This document shows positions 9,262 through 21,451 of a stretch of DNA of 64,000 nucleotides, piece after piece (positions within the stretch are counted from its first letter, which is position 1; each line of letters opens with the position of its first letter). The DNA is from Monosiga brevicollis MX1. Its lineage: Eukaryota > Opisthokonta > Choanoflagellata > Craspedida > Salpingoecidae. The translations under genes and the position numbers were made by a program. The notes beneath the pieces were generated by a model. That model did not search any database. It was given only the letters and a program-made list of their open reading frames with translations, and had not been told where the DNA came from. The stretch is taken from the NCBI RefSeq assembly GCF_000002865.3, contig NW_001865069.1, positions 75,555 to 139,554 of the forward strand. Reading direction: 5' to 3'.

Positions 9262-12140
9262 CAGCGGTCGCCAACACAGACATCTTTCTGGCTGCCGCCA
9301 CCGGGTGAGGGGCTGATTGCCGAGATGTATCCAGCCACTTCTCCTCCTTCCAACGACGGCTGCACCCCTCGGTTCACATGCATCACCACTCACCATGCCT
9401 GTGGGGGCAATGCGGTAGCGACGTCCTGCGCTGCCAAAAATTGGCTGAGCAAGACCCGGGCCTACTCCATACCGTGCCACAACCTGATGCATGTCCACCC
9501 TTTCACATTGCAGCCCTCAGCGGCCACTTGCCGCTCCTCGAGTGGTTCATAGCGTACGATCAGCCCACCCAGCTTTTCGCTGTGCATGATAGCCCTCGCG
9601 CGCGCTTTTATCGCTGCTGCGTTCACTCACCCGGCGTCTTTAATCATGACACCCCCTGACTGACCGATGCTAGGCGTGAGGACATTAACATTGAAGTTAC
9701 AAGCGGACCCCGCAAGTGCACCGCACTGCACTACGTACGTTGACGTCTTGGAACTGGTCATCCAACATTTGTTTTGCCGCCGCAAGTCTCACCCCTCCCG
9801 ACTTGCAATATAAATCACAGGCCGCACAAAAGGGGCACTGGCGTTGTGTGCTGCTTTTGCTCCGCCACAACGCCGAGGTGGATGCACAAGACGCCTTGCA
9901 GGTAACCCTCCGATACCACGCAAACGAAGCATCCACAAGACCAAGCAAGCTTGATGGCAGCAGGGCATTCATCACTCAGGCGTAACGAAACGAAAAAAAA
10001 AAAAAATCACAAAAAAGACAACCCATTTCGTCACGAGCCAAGCGTCGGCATTTGACTCATTCGTGGCCACCTGCTCGTTGCTGGATCTGACATAGAGCAC
10101 GCCACTGATGTATGCCTCCACCAACGGACATGAGATGGCCATGGCAATCTTGTTGGGCAATGGTGCCAACGTCAACCACCGTGATAAGCTCGGGGATACG
10201 GCCCTCTTCTGGGCTGCACAAAAAGCAGGTTGGTCTCTCTCCCTTGTGGCGCTGCTCGCTGTACTTGACGCTTGGTTGGCATCCCATTCTGTCATTCTGA
10301 TTTACTTTTGTGGTTTAACTTTTGCAGATCACCTGCGCGTTCTCGAGTTGCTTCTGGCTTATGGCGCAGATGCAACCATGCAGGATCGCCATGATCAAAC
10401 ACCGTTGCACATTGCCGTCTTTAGCAAGGATGAGCGCCAAGTCCGCGCCCTTCTCAAGGCAGTACGTTCCGCTGTGACCCAGCCGGAAGAAAGCGCACCG
10501 ATCAATGATGTCTTTGATCTGACTTGAAACCCTTGTTTGTGCTCAACCCTTGTCTTTCTTCCAGGGTGCCGACTACAACGTCAAAAACAACAGTGGCAAA
10601 GATCCCTTTGAGGAAGCGCTCGAGGATCAAAAGGCGGGCAAACTCTTGCTCGAGTTCATGTCCGTTTCATCCCCAAAACCTTGGCCCACCCTCGCTGCTG
10701 AACTCGACCTTGACCTGACCCCTATGCTATGCTTTCATGGTTCTCAGGCTGTGGGTAGAGCGTCGCGAAGGCACCCAAACACTCGCAACTAAACTTCACA
10801 CACCTTTGGGGGCGCCACGCATTTACTGCTGGCTCGTTTTTGTGGCCATCATTTCGCCGTACTTTATGTACCTGACTCGGTTCGTACTCATGCCGCCAGC
10901 CAACATATGCCGCCACTTTGAGTCTGCACAATTATGCACATGGCACTAATGCGCCAATCACTCGCCCCCACCCCCGCCGCCTATTTCAGCATCATGCCAG
11001 TTTCAAGTCAAAATGACATTTTCTACTTTGGCGTGCTCAATCTGACAGCCTGGTACCTTTACTACCGTGCGGCTCACCTCAATCCTGGCGTTGTCGGCCG
11101 CAACGCTCAGCGGGAGAAAGAATACTTTGATGTCATACAAAGACTGGGTGCCAGCGGCTGGGGCACGGAGGCAGACGGCCACATGGCCGAACTCGCGGGC
11201 CTCTGCCACGATTGCAAGTTAGTCAATCATCTCCACACCACCCCGTGCACGCACCCTGGCGCACACCCCTCCCTGCACACACTGTTCTCTGAGCACGCTG
11301 ATGTTAATAATGGACTGCCGGTGCTCGAGCAGGCTCGTCAAGCCCGGACGCACCTCACATGATCGCAACGGCTATGATCGCTGTGTGTGCGAGTAAGTAG
11401 CCTCATTCGTTGTTGGGCGCTCAGTGCTTGCTGGTATCGTGAATGCGCGCGTTAGTCCAACCATCCTAGCCTGATTGACTTTTTTTTTGCGGGTGCTTTT
11501 CTTGGCAGCTACGACCACTTTTGTGCGTTTATGCTCAACACGATTGGCGTCAACAACCGCCGGCACTTTTTTGCGGCCTGTGTTCTCTTGACTACCATCA
11601 TTGTACATAGTCTCTACCACGTATGGTCGCTCGCTACTCCCACGCCGCACTTTTCCACTGATATCGTGTCATCATCGAGCAATGACATCGTGTGCTTTGA
11701 ACGTCTGTAGTTTTTCTACCATTTAACGCCGGAAGAGCAAGCCTTGACCATCATGGGCTACTTCCATCTGGGCATCACGGTTTGTTGCAGCAATCTGCAG
11801 CGCTTCCTAAAGATGTATCAAAAAGACCCCTCATCTTGGCTTTTTGATTTCACCCGTCACAGATCTTCCTAGGTTTATTTTTGGCATACATGAGCTGGAC
11901 CATGTTCTTAGCGGCTGCCTGGGGTACGTGAATGTCAACCGCCTCGTGCATTGGCAAAAGCCTGTTCTTGTGCATTGAGCATGACTCACCAAAGCTCTCA
12001 CCTTTGCTTCAATCATATTAGGAACCAGTTACATCAAGGTCCGCAAGGGCCGATTCAAAGACCATCAAGCATACAACCTAGGTGTCATCCGCAACTTGAT
12101 GGCTTTTTGCAGCAGTCAACCCCTGCCCCGTCGAGTTTGA
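9262..12140 (+). CDS. Ankyrin-repeat DHHC-type protein acyltransferase (HIP14/Akr-like) with degenerate DHFC core, 5' end unresolved
   Basis: Exons 9262-9304, 9419-9553, 9674-9734, 9821-9901, 10096-10228, 10328-10461, 10565-10659, 10748-10879, 10990-11217, 11333-11392, 11509-11620, 11711-11779, 11863-11923 and 12022-12140 keep one frame through every splice. The N-terminal half is ankyrin repeats (TALHY, TPLMYASTNGHEMA, TALFWAAQKA, TPLHIAVFSKDE). Membrane segments follow, then the cysteine-rich domain, then two more hydrophobic segments and a C-terminal YNLGVIRNLMAFC resembling the ZDHHC17 tail. This is the ZDHHC17/13 and yeast Akr layout, which S-palmitoylates proteins at the Golgi. The core reads CHDC, VKPGRTSHD, RCVC, DYDHFCAFMLNTIG: the second His of DHHC is Phe, the Cys of the usual HC pair and of NNC(V/I)G are missing, though the catalytic Cys stays. 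Activity is uncertain. Confidence 0.85.
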
Positions 12141-12811
12141 ACCCAGTCTGGGACCCGCTTTGCTCCCGAGAATCTGCATGGGTCCCTCTATTGCAATTTA
12201 TACCCGAACAACCATCGTAGATTATCATTGTGACCTTCAGTTGCCTGATCTTATGTGCACTTGCTGGCTCGATCAATGTTTTGTAATTTTTTTTTGTAAT
12301 TTTTTTTTTTTTTTTTTTTTTGTCTTCTTGTTCATCTCTCTTCTTCTCCTGTTAACCGGCTGTGATCCCCGCGCGACACCACCTGCATGTGCACTTGGGT
12401 ATTCAAGATGTTTCTTAGATTTCTCTTCCTTTTTCGAATCACCCTTTGTTTTACATCTTTACATCGGTAGCTACCGGCACGGTATTGAACAGAGGACCAG
12501 ATTCCAAGAATTTTAAAGGATGCAAATAGGTTGTTATGCTTATTATGCTAAACACTCATTTTGCTCAATAAGTTCTCATCTTTGAATTCTGTGATTCATG
12601 GGGAACCTGTTTTGCTTTGATCAAGAATAAAAGCATGCAGTTCTTTAAGACCAGCCATGTCATTGCAATGAATGACACACATAGCTCGACATTCTTGCTC
12701 AACGCAGATTGACAACCAAAACGAGTTAACTGTCTCATCTTTCTAGACACATGACAGACACATGACAACACATACGCACACACACACAAAATGAAGGCTT
12801 GGACGACAAAT
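12141..12811. other. Intergenic between convergent genes
   Basis: AT-richer than its neighbours, with a poly-T run near 12283-12321. It holds the 3' ends of both flanking genes. No gene seen. Confidence 0.5.
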
Positions 12812-15800
12812 TTACATCTCAAAGTCGCTATCATTGTCGTCGTCGCTGGCGGAGAAAGCATCACTCTCGTCCAGAAGCTCCACGGCCTGCTCATCTTCCG
12901 ACTCGACATAATTGACTTTGGTTGTGGCACGGCGGGCGCGGGCAGGGCGCTTGACTACAAATTGAGGAACACATGCGAAATGAGTACGACGCGCCATCAA
13001 AATTGTCTCCTCGGGACCAACAGCGCTGACCTACCAGGAGTAGCTTCGAGAACAGGCGCCTTATCAACGAGTTCCTCATCCTCACTGCCGCTCAGAGCAT
13101 ATGGGTCTTGAGCTTTAGCCTTGGGCTTGGCCGCAGCCTTTGACTTGGCCGCAGGCTTCTTGGTGGTGGTGGTGTTGGCGGCGGCGGTTTTCTTGGTTGC
13201 TTTGGGTTTGGCAGCGGCGGTCTTCTTGGTCGCCTTAGCCTTGGTGGCCGCGGTCTTCTTCACAGGCTTAGCAATGACTTCGGGAACGTACTCATCGTCC
13301 TCGGCTGACAAAAAGGCATCATCTTCATCGTCGGAGAGCACGACCGTCTTGCGCGGGGCGCGCTTGGCCTTGGCCTTGGCAGTCGTCTTGGCGACTGGCT
13401 TGTCTTCGACCAAAAAGTCATTTTCGTTAGCATCATCATCAGCCACAAAAGTCGCGATGGGGGCTTTGGTCGCAGCCGGTTTGGCCTTTTGCAGCCGCTT
13501 CGCTTTCAGACGGGCCATCAAATCCATTTCAGGCGATGACTCCGCGTCCACTGTTGAAGTGGAGGAATGGGCAAGCTTGGAGGGCGGGGATGAAGGGGCG
13601 CTGTCTGGGGCTCGCTCCACTGGCTTGGTTTTCTTTGCGGGTGCCTTGGTCGCCGGCTTGGCAGTCACATCATCAGCGACGGAGGAAGTCGAGGCCAGCT
13701 TTGCGCGAGCCTTGGGTGCAGCCGCGGGGCGCTTTGTGGTCTTGGTTGGAGCCCAATCCTCGTCATCTTCGGCCTCGTCCAAAGAGCGGCGCTTGGGCGC
13801 CTTCTTCTTGCGGCCGGTGCTCTTCTTGACAATCTTCGAGTCCTCAAGCTCGGCTGCCGCCTCGGCAGCATCGGCATCGCTCAAGGCCGCCAGGAAGTCG
13901 TGCAGATCAATTTTCCACAGGTCCTGAGGCGTCTTGGCCAGCAGATCTTGCAACTCGGTCTCGGCTTCGCTGCGCTCACCCTCGAGCTTGGATACCTTTT
14001 CCATCGTGAGGCTGTACAAGGGCATGCCTAAGAGGTAGTCATAATCACGGACGCCCGGCTCTTCCATGCCGTCGTCTGCAGCCGCCTCGTCGCCGTCTTG
14101 GCCGACCACGGTGGGCTTGGCCTTGCCCTTCTTTGGGAAGGGCTTGTAGTTGCGCGCAACAAGGTCAGCCAAGATATCCTTCTGCTTGCGGTTGCTGAGC
14201 ACCAGGCTGCCGGTGATCACCTCCATGATGAAGCGCACCTTGTTGTCCAGGCGCTCGTACTTCTCCTGCAAACGATCAGCCAGAAGGGCCTTGCGCTGCT
14301 GATAGAGCCGCAGGCGCACGCCAAAGAACTCGCGCATGATTTCCGAGGTTGACTCGTACTTGATGATGCGTCCTTGGGAGTCGAAGAGCGTCATGTTGGA
14401 GGTGGAAAGGGAGCTCTCGAGCTTGAAAAACTTGTGCAGCCCCTTGGCTTCAGCTGCAGCCATCTGGGCCTCAGTCATGGTCACCACAAAGCGCACTGTC
14501 GTGTCAGTGTGATGCTGGGTAAAGTCGGAGATGCTGCCATTGCCCTTGCCGTCGTCTTGGAGTGTTTCAAGAAACTCCTTGTAGGATTGGGTCCACGTGC
14601 GCACGGGCAGCTCAGTGATTTCGAGCTGGGTCGGGCTCAGCTTTTCAATGCAACCACGCACAAGGAACTTGTCCGTCTTTTGCTGAATGATCTCACCCTC
14701 AAAGCCCTTATACCAAGGCACGAGGTCCGTAGGCTCCTCCCCGTCGATCATACGCAACAGGGTGTGGGCCACCTCGCGAGGGTTGTAGTTGGGAACGGAG
14801 GAGCTCCAACCCGTGCCAATGCCATCCGAGCCGTTGACCAGGACCATGGGCAGGATTGGTGCGTAAAACTCGGGCTCAATGGTCAGGCCATCATCCTCGA
14901 GGTAGTCCAGCAGATCATCGTCCGAAATGTGGTAGAGCTTGCGCGCCAGGGGGCTGAGCATGGTGAAAATGTAACGGGCGCTGGCAGCGTCCTTGCCGCC
15001 CTGAAGGCGCGTACCGAACTGGCCAATGGGTTGAAGCAGGTTGAGGTTGTTGCTGCCCACATGCACCTGGGCCATGTTGACAATGGTGCCTGCCAGACTC
15101 TGTTCGCCGTGATGGTAGCTGGAGTGCTCGGCCACATAGCCCGCCAACTGGGCAACCTTGATCTCAGACGTCAAGTTTCGCTTGAAGCAGCTGAACAAGA
15201 CCTTGCGTTGGCCTGGCTTAAAGCCGTCCATGACGGAGGGAATGGAACGCACGTTGTCGGCCATGGAAAAGAGAATGAGCTCCTTGTTGATAAAGTCCGA
15301 GTAGCGAATGGCTTCTTGGGAGTGGTCCAGGTAAGTGCCGGCCTTGAGGTTGCGGAGCCACTCTTTGCGCTCCTCGACCATCTTCTTTGTGAAAGCCATT
15401 TTGATGGCATCAAAGTCCTCGTTGTCTTCGTAGCGGAAGGGCAGTTGATGCATGTCCATATTGGAAAAGTATTGCTTAGCCTCTTGCGGGGTGCTGGTAC
15501 CCAGACCCTTGTAGTACTTGATCTTCCAGCCCTTCAAGGAGTTTTGTTGCTCGCACCAGGCCTCGTATTGAGGCAGTGTGAAGAAACTCTTCTCTTGCTT
15601 ACCCTTGACGCACTTGACAATCGGAGTCACAAACTCGACGAGAAAGCCGTCGATTTGCAACAGGGACGGCCAGTAATGGTGCAGAAAGTTGATGAGTAGG
15701 CCCTTGATGTGGGAGCCATCCTGATCCTGATCCGCCATGATCATGAGCCGGCCGTAACGAAGCTGCTTGACCGAGTCGTACTTGGTACCAAACTTGAGAC

Positions 15801-17975
15801 CCATGATCTGGCAAATGTACTTGATCTCCGCGTTATCCATGATCTGCTTGTGCGAAGCGTCGCGCACGTTGAGGAGCTTGCCACGAAGCGGGAACACGCC
15901 GTAATGATCGCGGCCAACGACACCCAGGCCACTGATGGCCAGAGCCTTGGCCGAATCGCCCTCCGTCAGGATCAGCGTGCACTTGTGGGCGTTGCGGGTA
16001 CCGGCCTCATTGGCGTCGTCAAGCTTGGGGATGCCCGTCAGCTTGGACTTTTTGGTGCCACCGTGGCTGCGCGACATGGCGGCTTCGGACTTGAGCTTGG
16101 CAAAGTGAAGGATGTTGTCAACGACGCCCGAGTCGGCGACGCCCTTGAGGAACTTGTCACTTGGGCTGCAGGAAGAGCCAAAGTCCTTGGTCTTGCGGGT
16201 CATGTTCTCCTTGGTCTGCGAGTCGAAGCTGGGGTTGTTGATCAGGCAGTTGACAAAGAGGTACATGTGTTGGCGCACTTGGTGGGCCTTGACAGGTGCG
16301 TGCTTGTTCTTCTTCTTGATGACCTTGAGCAAGTGCTCCGTGAGTTGCTCCTCAACATGCTTAATGTGAGAGCCACCCTTGGTGGTTGCGATGGAGTTGA
16401 CAAAGCTGATCTGTGGGTAGAGCCAGAGTGCATGAGCATGGAAAAAAAAAAAAAAACCGTTGGGGCCCAGCAGCATAGGAGGCAGCACAGGGAGTGAGAG
16501 GAACGCAGGGCAAGCACAAGGACACACCTGTTGGAAGCCCGTGTCACTGGTAGTAAAGGCAATTTCCCAGCGGTCGTTGACCTTTTCATGGACCACCTTC
16601 GAGGTGACGCCCCTGTAATGACAACAGTCATGAGATTGAGTTGGGGCTTGGCATGCTAAATGGAATGGACGGATTGAACTGACTGGTCGTTGAGGACACG
16701 GTCGACGTAGTCCTTGAACTTGCGCACCGGGATGCGCTCGCCGTTGAGAGAGACCTTGACGTTGTTGGTGGTAGCGGCAACGTCCCAGACACGACGGGTA
16801 AGCAGGGCCACATGATCCTGATCGAGCACGTCCAAGCCGAAGCGCGAGAGATCGGGGCGGAAGGTCACACGGGTGTAGTCCTTGTCTGACTTCTGCAAGG
16901 AGAAACAAGAAGCCAAAACCGGCCAGGCAGTGTGTAAGTGCGGCCGAGGTGGTGAGGCTTGACCGAGGGTTGACTGAGGGACGAACCGTGGTCTTGGAAA
17001 CGATGGGTTCTTCCTTGACACCCATGTTGTTGCGGAAGACCTGTTTGTACTTGAGGCCACGTTGTGTATCACATGTTTCAATGACAAACTTGGTGCTGAA
17101 GATGTTGCAAAGTTTGGCACCATAGCCGTTGCGACCACCGGTGGTCTATGGCAAGACGGGCAGGGTCGGTGAGGCTGCCGGTAGGGAGGACGGTGTCCCT
17201 CGGCAGGAGCTGGCCGGAAATACACAAGAAAAGCTCATCAACCTTGTCTTCCTTGTCGTTGAAGTTGGAGCCGGTGAGAAGATGGCCAAAGAGCATTTCA
17301 GGAATGTACACGTTGTACTCGCGATGCTTCTCAACGGGAATTCCGCGGCCCGTGTTGTAAATGCTAATCTCGTTGGTGTCACTGAAGAAAGTGCGCAACG
17401 GCCGTGAGCGATGCAAGTCAAACGTTGGGCCAAACAAGGTAGTAGCAAATGCTGTTTGCATTTGGAACCAAGTTCAACGCGTACCTGTTGATGGTGACTT
17501 GCAAGGCGTCCATGCTGGGGTCGCGCACCTTGTTGTCGGCGGCGTTGACTACGATGAACACGGCCGGATGAGCTGAACGCCAGCACGCGCAAGCCAGAAG
17601 AGGTTGGCTGCATTGCCATTGTTTTGTGCGTTGGCAGGGTGCGTACCGATGATTTCATCAAAGATTTTGAAGAGGCCTGGAACGTAGGAAATGTTGCGGG
17701 TGGCGAATCCGCGATCAGCATCAAAGACGAGCATGTCGGTACTGGTGCTCTCGGTGGAGCCAATGTACGTATCCGGACGGAGAAGAATGTGTTCAAGCTG
17801 GGTGAGCTTTTTGTACTCTTCCGAGGCATCCTTGGCTTTGCCCGCTGGGGCAGCACCCGCATTCTGCTGGCCCAGAACCTGTGACAGGCGGGCATGTGCG
17901 ATGAGCTTGGGTGGGGCGCGTGTTGTGGTGGCCCGCAAAATAGCAGCCGGGCAGATGGGGACCGACCTTGGCCAT
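12812..17975 (-). CDS. TOP2: DNA topoisomerase II
   Basis: Nine exons (17967-17975, 17647-17878, 17485-17548, 17243-17381, 16987-17145, 16684-16892, 16528-16612, 13035-16410, 12812-12954) give about 1471 residues, the usual length. The enzyme passes one DNA duplex through a break in another using ATP. Visible marks: LEHILLRPDTYIGS near the start, GGRNGYGAKL ATP loop, TTKGG, TOPRIM motif EGDSAKALA and PLRGKLLNVR, acidic metal site DQDQDGSHIKG, NLNLLQPIGQFGTR and the catalytic Tyr in ASARYIFTML. The C-terminal third is Lys/Ala-rich with repeated KKTAA/TKKTAA units and acidic patches, ending DDDNDSDFEM. The first coding exon is only nine bases (Met-Ala-Lys). Nuclear. Confidence 0.97.
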
Positions 17976-18539
17976 GGTGGCAGTTGGGGTAGTATGTAGG
18001 TAGCGACGAAAGGCAGGCCGCGCTTCGACGGACCGCACGAGGGCTTGGCCGAGGCCTCTGATTATTGGCAGCAAAGGCAGCGTCGTTCTGATGCCTGCAA
18101 CTGTGGATGGGAAAAACGCAGGAGACACCGGGTCTTGAGACGGTGGGAAAATGCATTCGAGTTGAATGCACGTCTGGAGGGACTGACGAAGTACCGATCA
18201 GCAGTGCTGCCCAGCCCTGTCCACACATTCACAACAAACAGGTTGTTGCGGCATTTGACTGACCTGAACCGCGGGCGACAGAAAAATGGCGGGAAAAATC
18301 TGCCGGACCAAAATTGAAGTTTGAATTTGCGCGGGAGATCTGATTCAAATCATTGTCAGACAGATTCTTTCAATGTCAGCGTGTCTGACATCTGCAATTT
18401 CTTTTGTTTGTTTTTCTTCTCAAAATCAATTTTGATGGAAAGACATCAAAAAAAGGGAAAAAAAAAAAGGAGGCTGGCGCGGACGCACGGCGCTGCACGA
18501 GCATACGGGATTGGGGAGAGGACTGTAAAAAAAAGACAT
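17976..18539. other. Intergenic between top2 start and enolase end
   Basis: Presumed top2 promoter plus enolase 3' UTR. No open frame here looks like a protein, and no repeat stands out apart from a short purine run near 18450-18475. Confidence 0.5.
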
Positions 18540-19998
18540 TTACTGGACAAGCTTGACACCGTGGCGGAAGTTGTCACCTGCGTAGATGGCGTTCTCGCCG
18601 AGCTCCTCCTCGATACGGAGCAGCTGGTTGTACTTGGCCAGACGTTCGGAGCGGCAAGGGGCACCGGTCTTGATCTGGCCAGTGCCAAGGCCGACGACGA
18701 GGTCAGCGATGAAGGTGTCCTCGGTCTCACCAGAGCGGTGGCTGACCATGACGCCCCAGTCAGCACCCTGGGAGAGCTTGCAGGCCTCGATGGCCTCGGT
18801 GATGGAGCCAATCTGGTTGACCTTGAGGAGCAGGGCACTGCAGCTCTTCTGCTCAATGGCCTTTTGGATGCGCTTGGGGTTGGTGACGGTGAGATCATCA
18901 CCCACAATCTGAATGTCGACGCTGCCGGTGAGCGAGGCCCAGCCTTCCCAGTCATCCTGGTCGTGCGAGTCTTCAATGGACACGACGGGGTAGTCGGCGA
19001 GGAACGACTTGTACAGGTCAGTGAGCTGCTCGCTGGTGATGTGGTCCTCGGGCTTGGACTCGGCATTCTTAAAGTCGAGGTCATACTTGCCATCCTTGCA
19101 AAACTCCGAGGCGGCACAGTCCATGGCAATCTTGATCTTGCCCGTGTAGCCAGCCTTCTCAATGGCGGCAACGAGGAGGTCCAGACCCTCCTTGTTGTCC
19201 TGAATGTTGGGGGCAAAACCACCTTCGTCACCGACGTTGCAGGCATCGAGGCCGTACTTGGCCTTGATGACCTTCTTGAGGTGGTGGTACGTCTCCGAGC
19301 CCATGCGCATGGCCTCGCTGAAGCTGGTGGCACCGGTGGGCAGGATCATAAACTCCTGCATGGCCAGGCGGTTGCCAGCGTGGGAGCCACCGTTGATGAC
19401 GTTGAAGCAAGGGACGGGGAGAACGAGCTTGGTGGCGGCGGCGTGGCCCGAGAGCTCGGCAATGTGGCGGTAGAGGGGCATGCCCTTGGCCGCCGCCGCA
19501 GCCTTGCAGGCGGCCATGGAAATGCCGAGGATGGCGTTGGCGCCAAGCTTGGTCTTGTTGTCCGTGCCGTCCAGCTCGAGCATAAACTTGTCAAAAGCGG
19601 CCTGGTCCGCGGGGTCCAGCTGCTTCTCAACAATGGCGGGGGCCAGGATGTTGTTGATGTTTTCAATGGCCTTGCTGACACCCTTGCCGTGGTACTTGTC
19701 ATCACCATCGCGCATCTCCAGGGCCTCGTAGATGCCGGTGGAGGCGCCCGAGGGGACGGCAGCGCGGAAGGTGCCCTTGGCCGTGGTCAGATCGACCTCA
19801 ACCGTGGGGTTGCCACGCGAGTCGAAGATCTGGCGGGCATGGATGCGAGTCACGGGAAAAGACTACACAATGACAAGGCGCGGGCAGCCAGCCGAGGTCA
19901 GCGCGTGAGCACAGGTAAGATCGGTCTGGCCTGCTGCTGGCGTGACTGCAGATGGCGATCATGGGCTGCGTGCAGGCGGACGGGCCGTGGCGTACCAT
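18540..19998 (-). CDS. ENO: Enolase
   Basis: One long exon (18540-19862) plus a first coding exon that is just the ATG (19996-19998, CACCATG followed by donor GTACGC). Joined, they give 441 residues starting [20 protein letters not shown]. Without this splice the long exon has no Met before the conserved start. Signature features: [21 protein letters not shown] loop, GAKPPSS-equivalent [21 protein letters not shown], the C-terminal metal/catalytic stretch [19 protein letters not shown] and [11 protein letters not shown]. It converts 2-phosphoglycerate to phosphoenolpyruvate in glycolysis, in the cytosol. Strong synonymous GC bias fits a highly expressed gene. The 133-base intron directly after the start codon may carry regulatory signals (inference). 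Confidence 0.97.

Positions 19999-21451
<1,453 letters not shown>

Noticed and set aside
14374-15699. Long plus-strand open frame (441 aa) inside top2
   Set aside because: It is the reverse-complement shadow of the strongly biased topoisomerase II exon.
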